Source of the DNA: CALXXL01 sp034926605 | Lineage (GTDB): Bacteria; Verrucomicrobiota; Lentisphaeria; Victivallales; Victivallaceae | Direction of reading: 5' to 3' | Assembly: GCA_034926605.1 (NCBI GenBank) | Contig: JAYFQV010000006.1 | Coordinates: 62,001 to 126,000 of the forward strand | DNA length: 64,000 nt | Part shown: positions 48,716 through 57,694 of the stretch, in pieces | Numbering within the stretch: position 1 is the first letter of the stretch | Layout: every line of letters starts with the position of its first letter | The notes under the pieces: generated by a model | The model's input: only the letters and a program-made list of their open reading frames with translations | The model's database searches: none | Told to the model about the DNA's origin: nothing | Program-made: the position numbers and the translations under genes

Positions 48716-51295
48716 CTATGCAACCAGCGGAGCAAGCGCCTTGGTAACCGAGTCAAATGTGACCGGCTTCAGAAGCACGCCGTCAAATTCCCGTCCCGGC
48801 AGGTACTCGGCATCGGCGGTAACCGCCACGATTTTCAGCTTGGACAGCTTGGGATTATTGCGGATGGTAACGGCAAGTTTACTGCCGTTCATTTCCGGCA
48901 TCCACATATCGGTCAAAACCATGTCCAGTTTCGGATTTTTTTCCAGAAACTCTATGGCCTCCCGAGCCGAACGCGCCGTATGCACGGTTGCCTTGAGATT
49001 CCGCAATATGCCGGCAAGCACCCGCAGGTTCAACTCGGTATCATCCACCACCAGGAGCTCGACTCCGGTGAAATCAACCGGGTCATGAGTCGCCTCATGA
49101 GCTCGCGGCACGGCGGTATGGAATGGCACATCGAATAACTCCAGCGTGAAGCTGCTGCCCTTCCCCACCTCACTTTCAAGCGCCACCTTGCCGCCCATCG
49201 CCTTGGCAAGCCGTTCCACAATGGCAAGACCGAGACCGGTGCCATTGCAGATGCCGGAATCGCGCATCGAGTCCTGTTGTTCGAACGGACGGAAAATCGC
49301 CTCGCGCTTCTCCGGCAATACGCCGCGACCGGTATCAATCACCGCAATTCGCAGGTCGGCCAATTTCCCAGGCTTGGAGGAAAATGCAATACTCAACTTG
49401 ACGTTGCCGGTGTCGGTGAACTTAATCGCATTGCCGATCAAGTTAAGCATGATCTGCCGCAGCCGCAGCGAGTCAAGTTTGAACACCGGCAATTCCGGCG
49501 GCAACTCGATTATAAATTCCAAATTCTTATCCGTCATGCGCTGGGCGAAAACTGCCCGCATTTCATCGGCAAGGTCGGCAAGATCGGTATCTTCCGGCAC
49601 AATCTTGAGCCGGTCGGCTTCAATCTTTGAAAGATCCAGCACATCATTTATGAGACTCAGCAATGAGTTGCCGGCAATATTTATCGCCTTCACCGCCTCT
49701 TCCCGCTCGTCCTTGCTTAAATTGTCGGCTTCGAGCAGTTCGGAAAATCCGATGACCGAATTCAATGGCGTACGCAATTCATGACTTATGGTGGCAAGAA
49801 AGGTGGTTTTTGCGCGGGCGGCCTGCTCGGCGCGGGCAAGCGCCTGCTCAAGCTCGCGCTGAACCATGTAAAGTTCGGTTATGTCCATAGACACCGCCAA
49901 CGCGGTAATTTCGCCGTAGACCACCTTAGGCAGCATAAGCAACATGGCCCGGCGGTGCCGGTCGCCCATATCATATTCGAACGAGCGTGGCTTGCCGTCG
50001 GCAAAAATGTCATTAAGTTTTTCTCCGAACGCGTGATGAAGCGCACCGGCCAATTGACCGCCAACCACCTTGCGATCGTCCTTTTCTCCGCTGCCGGCCC
50101 GGAAAAATCGGATGTTTCCGGCCTGGTCCAGTACCATGACCTGGACCGGCAGCGCATCGAAGATACCTTCGGTGCGACGGCGAACACGCCGCTCGGACAG
50201 AAGATGACGTATCCACATCAGAAGCGCGGTAACCAGCGCCACCACCGCCCAATTTATGTAAAGGTGATATCGGTCGAAGAATGAAACCGGTTCATTGATC
50301 AGGCGCGCCCCGACCGGCAACAGTTCCCGCGCAATATTGTATATTCCCAACAGCGTACTGTCAAAAGAAGCAGTGCAGGTGCCTGTTATCACGCCGATGT
50401 TTTCAGGCGGCTCTCCAGTCAGAATACGCCCGGCGGCAGCCGCCGCTTCCCGTCCGTGTTGTTCCGGTACCACATGTATGCCGCCTAGAAAGTTCGCCGA
50501 AGGCGCATAGGACGGATTGCCGAAGATCGGCGCCTTGCAAGCCATAAAAAGCCGACGCAAAAGACATCTTTGCAATTCTGGTTCCGACTTGGTGGAGGCC
50601 CATCGATCAAACACCACAAAAGAGTCGTCCGGCAACGCCGCGATCTTTTCAAGCATTTCATCGGTCGAATATTGCCCGCCATTCAGACTGATTACTTTTA
50701 TGCCCGGCAGTTGCCTGGCACGGTCTTCCACCCTGCGCATTACGTTGATCCCCGATGCGGTCGCGTCGGTAATCAATGCGACCGTCCTGGTCGACGGCAG
50801 CATTTTGGTACCCAAAACAACGGTGTCGGCAAAGCATTGCGGTTCTATAACTCCGGCAATTCCTTTGCGGCGCAATCTTGGATCGCCGATCGGATACTCA
50901 ATGTATCCGAAAAATAAAAACGGCGTGCTCTCCGATAATTCCACCACACCGTCGATAAACAGATCGGCGGCGGTATTGCCGCTGGCGGCGACCAGGTCAT
51001 ACCGTCTGCTGCCGACGCGCTGCCGCAAATAGTTGATGTCTTCGGCGGCTACCTTCAGATTGCAGTTTGTCCCCACATTCAATTCTATAATATCAAAAGC
51101 GACCGGGATGTTGTTATCCTGGAAATACCTGCGAAAGCCGGACAACTCATCGTTCGCCTGACGGCACGAACCGGATATGGAGCTTACCAGCAATATACGC
51201 TTAGTTCCGGAGTCTTCATCCGTAGCGAACGAAGAGTCCGGAAACACGCAAATCAGCAAGCAGAAAAATATTATTTTCTTCAATATCCGCACCAT
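48716..51295 (-). CDS. Hybrid sensor histidine kinase with ABC-type substrate-binding sensor domain
   Basis: An 859-residue membrane kinase. After a signal/anchor (MVRILKKIIFFCLLICVF), residues about 30-310 resemble an ABC transporter substrate-binding domain (LLVSSISGSCRQANDEL, YDLVAASGNTAADLFIDGV, VALITDATASGINVMRRVED), placed in the periplasm. A helix (INWAVVALVTALLMWIRHLL) leads to a PAS region, HisKA with His505 in TISHELRTPLNSVIGF, HATPase (LNLIGNAIKF, IDTGRGV, GTGLGLAIVERL) and a C-terminal receiver with Asp796 in LTDMWMPEMNG. No DNA-binding output is attached. ATG 51295 is used; TTG 51313 is open but lacks support. It is the last gene of the ten-gene operon. Confidence 0.88.
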   Translation of the reverse strand: MVRILKKIIFFCLLICVFPDSSFATDEDSGTKRILLVSSISGSCRQANDELSGFRRYFQDNNIPVAFDIIELNVGTNCNLKVAAEDINYLRQRVGSRRYDLVAASGNTAADLFIDGVVELSESTPFLFFGYIEYPIGDPRLRRKGIAGVIEPQCFADTVVLGTKMLPSTRTVALITDATASGINVMRRVEDRARQLPGIKVISLNGGQYSTDEMLEKIAALPDDSFVVFDRWASTKSEPELQRCLLRRLFMACKAPIFGNPSYAPSANFLGGIHVVPEQHGREAAAAAGRILTGEPPENIGVITGTCTASFDSTLLGIYNIARELLPVGARLINEPVSFFDRYHLYINWAVVALVTALLMWIRHLLSERRVRRRTEGIFDALPVQVMVLDQAGNIRFFRAGSGEKDDRKVVGGQLAGALHHAFGEKLNDIFADGKPRSFEYDMGDRHRRAMLLMLPKVVYGEITALAVSMDITELYMVQRELEQALARAEQAARAKTTFLATISHELRTPLNSVIGFSELLEADNLSKDEREEAVKAINIAGNSLLSLINDVLDLSKIEADRLKIVPEDTDLADLADEMRAVFAQRMTDKNLEFIIELPPELPVFKLDSLRLRQIMLNLIGNAIKFTDTGNVKLSIAFSSKPGKLADLRIAVIDTGRGVLPEKREAIFRPFEQQDSMRDSGICNGTGLGLAIVERLAKAMGGKVALESEVGKGSSFTLELFDVPFHTAVPRAHEATHDPVDFTGVELLVVDDTELNLRVLAGILRNLKATVHTARSAREAIEFLEKNPKLDMVLTDMWMPEMNGSKLAVTIRNNPKLSKLKIVAVTADAEYLPGREFDGVLLKPVTFDSVTKALAPLVA

Positions 51296-51317
51296 GCTTG
51301 AGACGCACGCCAAGCGC

Positions 51318-51923
51318 TTACTCTGATACCTCGGATGCCGCCGCTTCGGCCGCCGAAATCGGCGGCAACGGCGCCGGCTCCTTGGCGGCAGCTTCGAGGT
51401 CCTGCGCCTGCCGCGCCTTTCGCTCGCTCATGGCAACATCGAATTTCGCGGCATCGGCCAGAAACAGTACATGAAGCACCACCTCGTACCTCGGTTCGGC
51501 GGTTGTGGTAAGGGTCCCGGTTTGACCGAAACTGTCGGTATAGACGGGATTGCCTCCCACCGCACGGCTCTGGTTGGCCTGATCGGCAGCCTGCGGAGTA
51601 TCGTTGCCGGCAGCGCTGGTCATATATACAACGCCGGTATCAACCCTGGAAAAACTGATAATTTTGACCGCGCTGGCACCGACGGCGCGCGCCTTGTCCT
51701 GCATATCCTCCTTTATGTCCAGCATACTGGTTCCGTCCGGCGCGGTGACTGTCGCTCTGCCGATCTCCCGGTAGCGCGCGGGGTCATAATCCACTTTTTC
51801 TTCGAAGAAAGTCACGAGCTGGTCGTCAGGCAGTGGCGCAAGCTTCTGCCCGACGTAATCTATATCCACGCATCCCGCCGCAAAAAGCAGCGCCGCAACC
51901 GCCAGCCAATAAAACAGCCTCAT
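51318..51923 (-). CDS. Lipoprotein of unknown function in the SPFH operon
   Basis: A 201-residue lipoprotein with lipobox LFAAGC (acylated Cys18). The body has VGQKLAPLPDDQLVTFFEEK, RATVTAPDGTSMLDIKEDMQ and KARAVGASAVKIISFSRVDT, a small alpha/beta domain reminiscent of short lipoproteins of YbjQ/DUF-type folds; no firm family. A middle Gln/Asn/Thr-rich stretch and an Ala/Glu/Pro-rich helical tail (ISAAEAAASEVSE) follow. It starts two bp after the CNNM gene stop and 22 bp before the kinase, so it belongs to the same transcript. Confidence 0.7.
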   Translation of the reverse strand: MRLFYWLAVAALLFAAGCVDIDYVGQKLAPLPDDQLVTFFEEKVDYDPARYREIGRATVTAPDGTSMLDIKEDMQDKARAVGASAVKIISFSRVDTGVVYMTSAAGNDTPQAADQANQSRAVGGNPVYTDSFGQTGTLTTTAEPRYEVVLHVLFLADAAKFDVAMSERKARQAQDLEAAAKEPAPLPPISAAEAAASEVSE

Positions 51924-51925
51924 TT

Positions 51926-53215
51926 TTATACCCCTATGTTTTTCGCGGCGACTTCCGATACCGGCACGCCGACTTTTCTTACATTGAATTCCACCACTCT
52001 GCCGCGGCGCACCTTGCGCACCGTAAACTCTATGGCGCGGTACCTGAACACGTCACCGACCTTTGGCCGGCGCTTGAGCTGACGGTTGAACCAGATGGAC
52101 ACCGGTTCCGCCCGGCGCGGCAAGTCCTGATTCATCTCGCGTGCCAGCACCGTCATCGGGTTGCCGCCGCCGACCACCCAAAACCCGTCGCTGGGACTGT
52201 AAAAAGTGCGCGGCAACGGATCAAACTCGTCGTCGAGATCCCCCACCAGTTCCTCCACAATGTCCTCCAGCGTCACCATGCCAACCGTACGCCGCTGGTC
52301 GTCCCGCACAATGGACAAATGCACATGCTGCGTGGCGAACCGCTCAAGCAGATTGGCAGCGGTGTCATCCGGACATGAAAACGAGATCGGACGGAGAATG
52401 CTCATGATGTCCTTGTCCGGCGCGGTGCCGGCCACCGCCACCATTTCCTTGAAATTGACATACCCCGCCACCTTGTTGCGGTCGCCGTTTTCGCAGACTG
52501 GATACCTGGTATGATAGTCGATATGCGCCACGTCTATCGCGCTCTTAAGCGTCTGGGTATTGTTCAGGAACGATATCTGCTCCACCGGCAGCATGATCTC
52601 GCTGGCCGTCTGTTCGGACAGCCGCGGCGCCGCCTTGATTATGCGCTCCTGGCGCTGGTTTATCTCCTGCTGATAGCGGGCCTCGCCGGCCAGCGCCGAT
52701 ATCTCGTCGGCGGTGTCGACAACTTCCGGCGGCGTCTTTACCTCGAAAGGACGGTTAAGAAAATATGCCAGCTTGATCAGCGGCAGCATTACGACACCGG
52801 CGATCTTCAACCCGCGGGCTGCAAACTGGATGATCTGGCGGTTGAACCGCACACCAAGATTCTTGGGCAGAATCTCGGTGTACTGCACCATCGCCAGAGT
52901 GAACGCCAGCGAAAACACCCACAGCCAGTTGTTGTGATAGAGTGCCGCAAACTGCGCTCCGGCCACCGCCGCGCCAATGGTATGGGCGGCGGTGTTCGAA
53001 ATCAGGATCACCGCAATCGGCCGTTCGATGTTCTCTTTGAGATCACGAACAATCGTACCAACCTTGTAGTTGCGCTGTTTGATATCCGCCATCTGGCTGG
53101 GAGTCACGCTAAGCAGCGCCGCCTCCAGCAGCGAACAGGCAAAAGACACCAACAGAGCAAACGCGATACTTCCGATCAGCAATGCCATTGCCCATATCCT
53201 ATCGCTGTCCGACAT
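51926..53215 (-). CDS. CNNM/CorC-HlyC family protein (DUF21 + CBS pair)
   Basis: A 429-residue inner-membrane protein. The DUF21/CNNM domain covers about 1-175 (ALLIGSIAFALLVSFACSLL, SNTAAHTIGAAVAGAQFAAL, YTEILPKNLGVRFN). Two CBS modules follow (MLPVEQISFLNN, YPVCENGDRNKVAGYVNFKE, HLSIVRDDQRRTVGMVTLED), then a CorC_HlyC domain (DGFWVVGGGNPMTVLAREMN). The family is tied to magnesium or cobalt efflux and resistance. In the operon it adds a second cation-linked component beside the P-type ATPase. It starts 24 bp after the upstream gene. Confidence 0.9.
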   Translation of the reverse strand: MSDSDRIWAMALLIGSIAFALLVSFACSLLEAALLSVTPSQMADIKQRNYKVGTIVRDLKENIERPIAVILISNTAAHTIGAAVAGAQFAALYHNNWLWVFSLAFTLAMVQYTEILPKNLGVRFNRQIIQFAARGLKIAGVVMLPLIKLAYFLNRPFEVKTPPEVVDTADEISALAGEARYQQEINQRQERIIKAAPRLSEQTASEIMLPVEQISFLNNTQTLKSAIDVAHIDYHTRYPVCENGDRNKVAGYVNFKEMVAVAGTAPDKDIMSILRPISFSCPDDTAANLLERFATQHVHLSIVRDDQRRTVGMVTLEDIVEELVGDLDDEFDPLPRTFYSPSDGFWVVGGGNPMTVLAREMNQDLPRRAEPVSIWFNRQLKRRPKVGDVFRYRAIEFTVRKVRRGRVVEFNVRKVGVPVSEVAAKNIGV

Positions 53216-53239
53216 ATTTTAAGAACAATTCCCTTTCGA

Positions 53240-54895
53240 TTACTTCGCCGGGTTCCGGCTTGCCGCTGAGCTTTCCCGCTCCGCCTGCTGCTTTGCAGCC
53301 GCCTGCTGCTCGATGATCCGGCGAAGCCGGTTGGCCAGTTCCGGCGGAGCGCTCTTGAGATAATTATCCACCACCGCACCGATCAGAACATCCAAAGGAG
53401 GCAGATCGGCGCCGGACTTGCGCTCGGTGTTGTCCTCAATGAATTTTGCGTATATCTTCTCGGCGAAATTGGCAAGCTCCTTAGCCCGCACATTGTCGCC
53501 GTAGACCAGATAATGCAGCTCGCAGTAGATGGTGCCGACCAGCAGTTCACCGATGCTCTTGACCGTTGCGAAATTGATCTTCTCCTGCAATGCGCGGTCA
53601 TAGTAGTGCTTCAGCGTTTCGTTCTTGTCCTGGCCCGGGTCATATTTCTTAAGCAAGTCGAACATCTCTCCTGCCCGCTTGGTCTGGCCATAGCTGTACA
53701 GAAGCAGGACGGCGTCGCGCAGGAAATATATACGCGAGTTGGTAAATGTCTCGTCGTCCATGTTGTTCTTATATCCCTCCTCGGCAGCCTGCAGCGTGCG
53801 GTCCAGCACCGAGAAGTTGGGCACTCCGATAAAGTACTTCTTATTCTCGGGATCGGTGAGCAGCGGACGACCGTTGCGGAACGTTTCCTGCAACGCGATG
53901 TGAATGCGGTTGTCGAATTGCCGGCGGGTCTGGTTCGGCGGCCGGTATCCCTGGCCGAGCACCGCCCAGTATATCGCCAGCGCTTCCGGAGTACGCCAGT
54001 CCAAATCGCCATAATCCTGGTTGATTTTGACCACCAGATGCGGATTCAGGCGGAAAGACTGCCATATCCAGGCGGCGCGCAGATAGCTGTTCAGCCATTC
54101 GCGATCGGGCTGGGAAAGACTGTCCAGCTTGCCCACCGGCAGCCCGTCGGCTTTCTGGTAGGCGCTGAGCAGCGCCGCAAAATCGGAGTATCCGGCGGAC
54201 GAGATGATGCCGCGGGCCGGGCTTTTCTCCGGAAAGCGCTCGTTGAATCCCTTGGAGGTGTCCCAATCGGTCAGCAGAAAGTCAGGCACCACCTTGGCCA
54301 TAGCCTCCCAGTCGGGTTTCTGATTCGGCTTGAATCCCATTGCCCGCGAAGCCTCGAGATAAAGCTTGTTCTTATAATAGAGGTGGGCGTCATCAAACAC
54401 ATTGCCGAACTTTTCACCATATATTCGCGCAAGATCGAGGTAGATGGAAACATCCTCGGGGTTGTAGAGCATGGCCTTGTCGCGCAAAAGCGCGGTGCCC
54501 TTGGCTATCCAACGCCAGCGGTCCTCGTAATTGGCGCAGGTGACCGACAAATTGTAGGCCATCTCCCAACCGAGATAAACCGCCGACCCCGCGACCTGCG
54601 GCTGCAAGTCGGTGATCCAGTTGGCCAGCTGCACCATCTCGTAGTAGCTGCCCTGATCTTTCAACGACATCTGGTGCAGCCACAATACGTCGGCCAGCAG
54701 GCCGCGAAAACTGCCGAGCGCCACCGTGGTAAAGCTGATCCAGCCGGGAGCGTTCTTGATCTCTCCGGTAAAACGGAGATGATAATCCTTGATATCGCGC
54801 TCGATCGAGCGTTCGAGCCCGCTGATCCCGAAGATCGCCACCACCGTCACCACGGCGAGCGCCACATACAATGTTATGGTCTTGAATCTCGTCAT
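53240..54895 (-). CDS. Membrane-anchored hypothetical protein with TPR-like helical repeats
   Basis: A 551-residue protein, not recognised. One N-terminal helix (TITLYVALAVVTVVAIFGIS) anchors it; the rest should be periplasmic and is mostly helical, with repeat-like stretches such as YYEMVQLANWITDLQPQVAG, LYNPEDVSIYLDLARIYGEK and RAGEMFDLLKKYDPGQDKNE that look TPR-like. The C-terminus is a charged coiled segment (IIEQQAAAKQQAERESSAA). Its ATG overlaps the permease stop by four nt, a strong sign that it works with the ABC transporter. The ORF start at 54952 lacks a ribosome site. Confidence 0.65.
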   Translation of the reverse strand: MTRFKTITLYVALAVVTVVAIFGISGLERSIERDIKDYHLRFTGEIKNAPGWISFTTVALGSFRGLLADVLWLHQMSLKDQGSYYEMVQLANWITDLQPQVAGSAVYLGWEMAYNLSVTCANYEDRWRWIAKGTALLRDKAMLYNPEDVSIYLDLARIYGEKFGNVFDDAHLYYKNKLYLEASRAMGFKPNQKPDWEAMAKVVPDFLLTDWDTSKGFNERFPEKSPARGIISSAGYSDFAALLSAYQKADGLPVGKLDSLSQPDREWLNSYLRAAWIWQSFRLNPHLVVKINQDYGDLDWRTPEALAIYWAVLGQGYRPPNQTRRQFDNRIHIALQETFRNGRPLLTDPENKKYFIGVPNFSVLDRTLQAAEEGYKNNMDDETFTNSRIYFLRDAVLLLYSYGQTKRAGEMFDLLKKYDPGQDKNETLKHYYDRALQEKINFATVKSIGELLVGTIYCELHYLVYGDNVRAKELANFAEKIYAKFIEDNTERKSGADLPPLDVLIGAVVDNYLKSAPPELANRLRRIIEQQAAAKQQAERESSAASRNPAK

Positions 54896-56499
54896 TTTCT
54901 GATCACCAGTCCCAGTTCGCGCCGCCGGTAAAGCCAGACGCCGAGCAGGCACAGCGGCAGCACCCGCAGGACGCAGAAGTTAAGCACGACATCGGCAATG
55001 GAGCTCCATTCGATCATTATGCCATCCGCCACCAGGTCGGACACATCGAAATCCTGCAGCGGAATCACCAGCAGCAACAGCAGCTTGCCCACCATCGAGC
55101 CCAGACGGGCTTGAGCCGCGAGCGTCGCATCGTCAGTAATGATATATCCCCGGCTGGACACCGCCGTCGCCAGCGATCCGGCGAAAAGGTAGGAGATAAC
55201 GAAGAATATCGCGGTCGGCATCGAAAGAAAAGCCGACACCGCGCACCCCAGAGCACTGAGCACCAGCAGTTCCAGCGCAATCATCAGAACGCATTTCACA
55301 TAGTTTGCCGTAAAGCCGCCGTAACGCGCGTAGACCTCCGGGCCATCCCATATTTGAAAAAACATCTCCTGCTTCTGCGGATCATAGTTGATGAAAGAAA
55401 GCAGTACCGTACCGTAGGAGTCGATCGCGTCATTGGGCAGCTTGAACTCGCTGAAGCGGTTGGTAAGAAAACTCTGCGGGTCGACGGAAAGCGGAATCCA
55501 GGAGGTATCGCTGGCCACGGTGGTATTGTCCGGCCCGGGAATCACCCGGCCGTAAAACCACTGTCCAAGCGTCATCCGCTCGGTGGTGTCCGACACCTCG
55601 GTGACGAATGTACGATAACGCACAAACAGCGGGTTGTCGCCTGTCGGCAAGTCGGAGATACGCCAGATCTTGCGGTGGTCCGGGCCGAACTGCACGCTGG
55701 ACTCGGCGGTAATCGCCGCCACTTTGATGTCCTTAAGCCGCGCACGCTGGCTGGAGGCGTCAAGTTTGTTGCCTTCGATCTGATTGTCGCGCATCCAAGC
55801 CTCGAAATCGGCCTGCGACCGATAGGCAATATACTCCGGAGAACTTATCGGCATATCCTTCTTAGTGCCGTCGGGCATAGTGATCGCACCGACCGGCATG
55901 AACTTGCGCCTCGCCACCAATACCTCATTGCGAATGCGGGTGTCCTCGGCAATGCGCTCCTTCATCTTGGAGAGCACGTCCTTCTGTTCCTCCAGCCGCT
56001 GTTTTACCGCGTCGCGTTCACGGGTATTGGGCATGGATTCCACTCTCTTCTCGAGCGAGGATACATCGGCCTCAACCTGTTTTACGTCGGAGTCGGATAT
56101 CTGTTGCGCATTGTAGCGGGTCATCACCACCGCGTATATCAGCACCGCCGATATGAGCAGCAGCGAAACATGGATTATGAATATACCGGACAGTTTGGCC
56201 ATCCATATGACCACCCTGCTGACCGGCTTGGAGACCACCATATGCAACTGGTAGCCGTCCACGTCCTGAGTCATCGCCTGACAGCCGCTCCACACCGATG
56301 ACAGTGACAGCATCAATGCCACCGCAAACAGACTGTACTTGAGCGATACCTGAATAAAGCCCCGGGCCGTGCCGTCGCCTTCGATGGTGGCCGGGATGAA
56401 CACCACGCACAGTATCAGGATCGCCAGCAACAGCTGAAAGATGTGCGACCTGAAAGCATTGCGCATGGTCAGCTTGACTATTGTCCAAAACGGCTTCAT
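54892..56499 (-). CDS. ABC-2 type permease with large coiled-coil periplasmic domain
   Basis: A 535-residue permease. Helices lie at about 20-40, 55-75 and 95-130, then a soluble insertion of about 250 residues begins with a coiled coil (VEADVSSLEKRVESMPNTRE, VKQRLEEQKDVLSKMKERIA) and a beta-rich part (SVQFGPDHRKIWRISDLPTG). Four helices follow at the C-terminus. The layout is that of ABC-2/NosY-GldA-like exporters with a periplasmic insert. It starts four bp after the ATPase stop and overlaps the next gene. Cargo unknown. Confidence 0.78.
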   Translation of the reverse strand: MKPFWTIVKLTMRNAFRSHIFQLLLAILILCVVFIPATIEGDGTARGFIQVSLKYSLFAVALMLSLSSVWSGCQAMTQDVDGYQLHMVVSKPVSRVVIWMAKLSGIFIIHVSLLLISAVLIYAVVMTRYNAQQISDSDVKQVEADVSSLEKRVESMPNTRERDAVKQRLEEQKDVLSKMKERIAEDTRIRNEVLVARRKFMPVGAITMPDGTKKDMPISSPEYIAYRSQADFEAWMRDNQIEGNKLDASSQRARLKDIKVAAITAESSVQFGPDHRKIWRISDLPTGDNPLFVRYRTFVTEVSDTTERMTLGQWFYGRVIPGPDNTTVASDTSWIPLSVDPQSFLTNRFSEFKLPNDAIDSYGTVLLSFINYDPQKQEMFFQIWDGPEVYARYGGFTANYVKCVLMIALELLVLSALGCAVSAFLSMPTAIFFVISYLFAGSLATAVSSRGYIITDDATLAAQARLGSMVGKLLLLLVIPLQDFDVSDLVADGIMIEWSSIADVVLNFCVLRVLPLCLLGVWLYRRRELGLVIRK

Positions 56500-56503
56500 G
56501 GAA

Positions 56504-57694
56504 TCACTCTTTGCCTTTGTTCAACAGGGAATCCAGCTTCTCGTCGGCGGCGGCAACGTTTGCCGCCTCGGCGGCCTTGGCCACGGCGTTGGCGTCCGGC
56601 TTGGCCACGGCGGCGGTGGCATCCAATCCGCCCAGCGCCTTGGCAACCTTGTCGGCCTCGGCCTTTTCCCTGGCCGCAGCAGCGGCCTCTTCCTCTCGCT
56701 TCTTTTCGGCCGCCACGCTTGCAACATCCGGCTGAACCAAACGCTTCAACGCCGCTTCCGGAGTTTCATCCTCGCCGCTCAGATAGCCGGCGATATGGCC
56801 GCCGGAAACCACTCCGGCCGTCTCCGTGCCGTCCTTCTTGGCACGATCGATGACTTCCAGGAAAAACTCCTCAAGCGTAAGCCGCGGATGATCGATCTCA
56901 AATTTCTCGCCATGCAGATTGGAACGCAGAAGTTCGAGCAGCTTGTTCATCGCCTCCGGCGGCAGCGCCGGAGTAGTGATCCGGTTTTCGTCGGACACCG
57001 CCAACAATTCATGCAGCCGCCCCTGGGCGCGCACCTGCCCACCGTAGAGAATTATAACACGGTCGCAGACGTCTTCGATGTCGCTGAGCAAATGACTGGT
57101 CACGATCACCGTTTTCCCGCGCTTTTTGAGCATATGAATCAGCTCTTTGACCTCGCGGCACCCCAGCGGGTCGAGCCCGCTGGTCGGCTCGTCGAGGATC
57201 AGCAGCTCGGGATCGTTGATCATCGCCTGGGCCAGACCAATCCGGCGAGCCATACCCTTGGAAAATTCGCCCACCCGGCGATTTCTGGCATGCACCAGGC
57301 CGACCATGTCCAGCAGCTGGTCGATGCGCATTTTGCGTTCGGCGCGGGACAAGTTGAACAACGACCCGAAGAAATCAAGCATTTCCTCGGCCGTAAGATA
57401 CTTATAAAGATATGTCTCTTCGGGCAGATAACCGATCTCCCGCTTGGTTTCCACCGCACGCGGGGATTTGCCCATCACCGAAATCTGCCCGGCGGTGGGA
57501 TACAGCAATCCGAGAATCATTTTGACGGTGGTGGACTTACCCGAGCCGTTGGGCCCCAGCAAACCCACCACTTCGCCCTGATTTACCTCAAAATCGATAT
57601 CGTTCACCGCCTTCGCCTTGGGGCGGTTCCAGAAATCGTGAAAAACCTTGGTGAGACCGATGGCCTTGACCACCGGAACGACGCTTTCACTCAT
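56504..57694 (-). CDS. ABC transporter ATPase with C-terminal extension
   Basis: A 396-residue protein. Walker A is GLLGPNGSGKSTTVKMILG, the signature region FSKGMARRIGLAQAM, Walker B LLILDEPTSGLDPLG and the H-loop VIVTSHLLSD. It powers the adjacent ABC-2 permease. After about residue 300 comes an extension rich in A, E and K (KREEEAAAAAREKAEADKVA) that is not needed for ATPase function and could bind a partner. Its ATG overlaps the P-type ATPase stop (TAATG). Confidence 0.9.
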   Translation of the reverse strand: MSESVVPVVKAIGLTKVFHDFWNRPKAKAVNDIDFEVNQGEVVGLLGPNGSGKSTTVKMILGLLYPTAGQISVMGKSPRAVETKREIGYLPEETYLYKYLTAEEMLDFFGSLFNLSRAERKMRIDQLLDMVGLVHARNRRVGEFSKGMARRIGLAQAMINDPELLILDEPTSGLDPLGCREVKELIHMLKKRGKTVIVTSHLLSDIEDVCDRVIILYGGQVRAQGRLHELLAVSDENRITTPALPPEAMNKLLELLRSNLHGEKFEIDHPRLTLEEFFLEVIDRAKKDGTETAGVVSGGHIAGYLSGEDETPEAALKRLVQPDVASVAAEKKREEEAAAAAREKAEADKVAKALGGLDATAAVAKPDANAVAKAAEAANVAAADEKLDSLLNKGKE

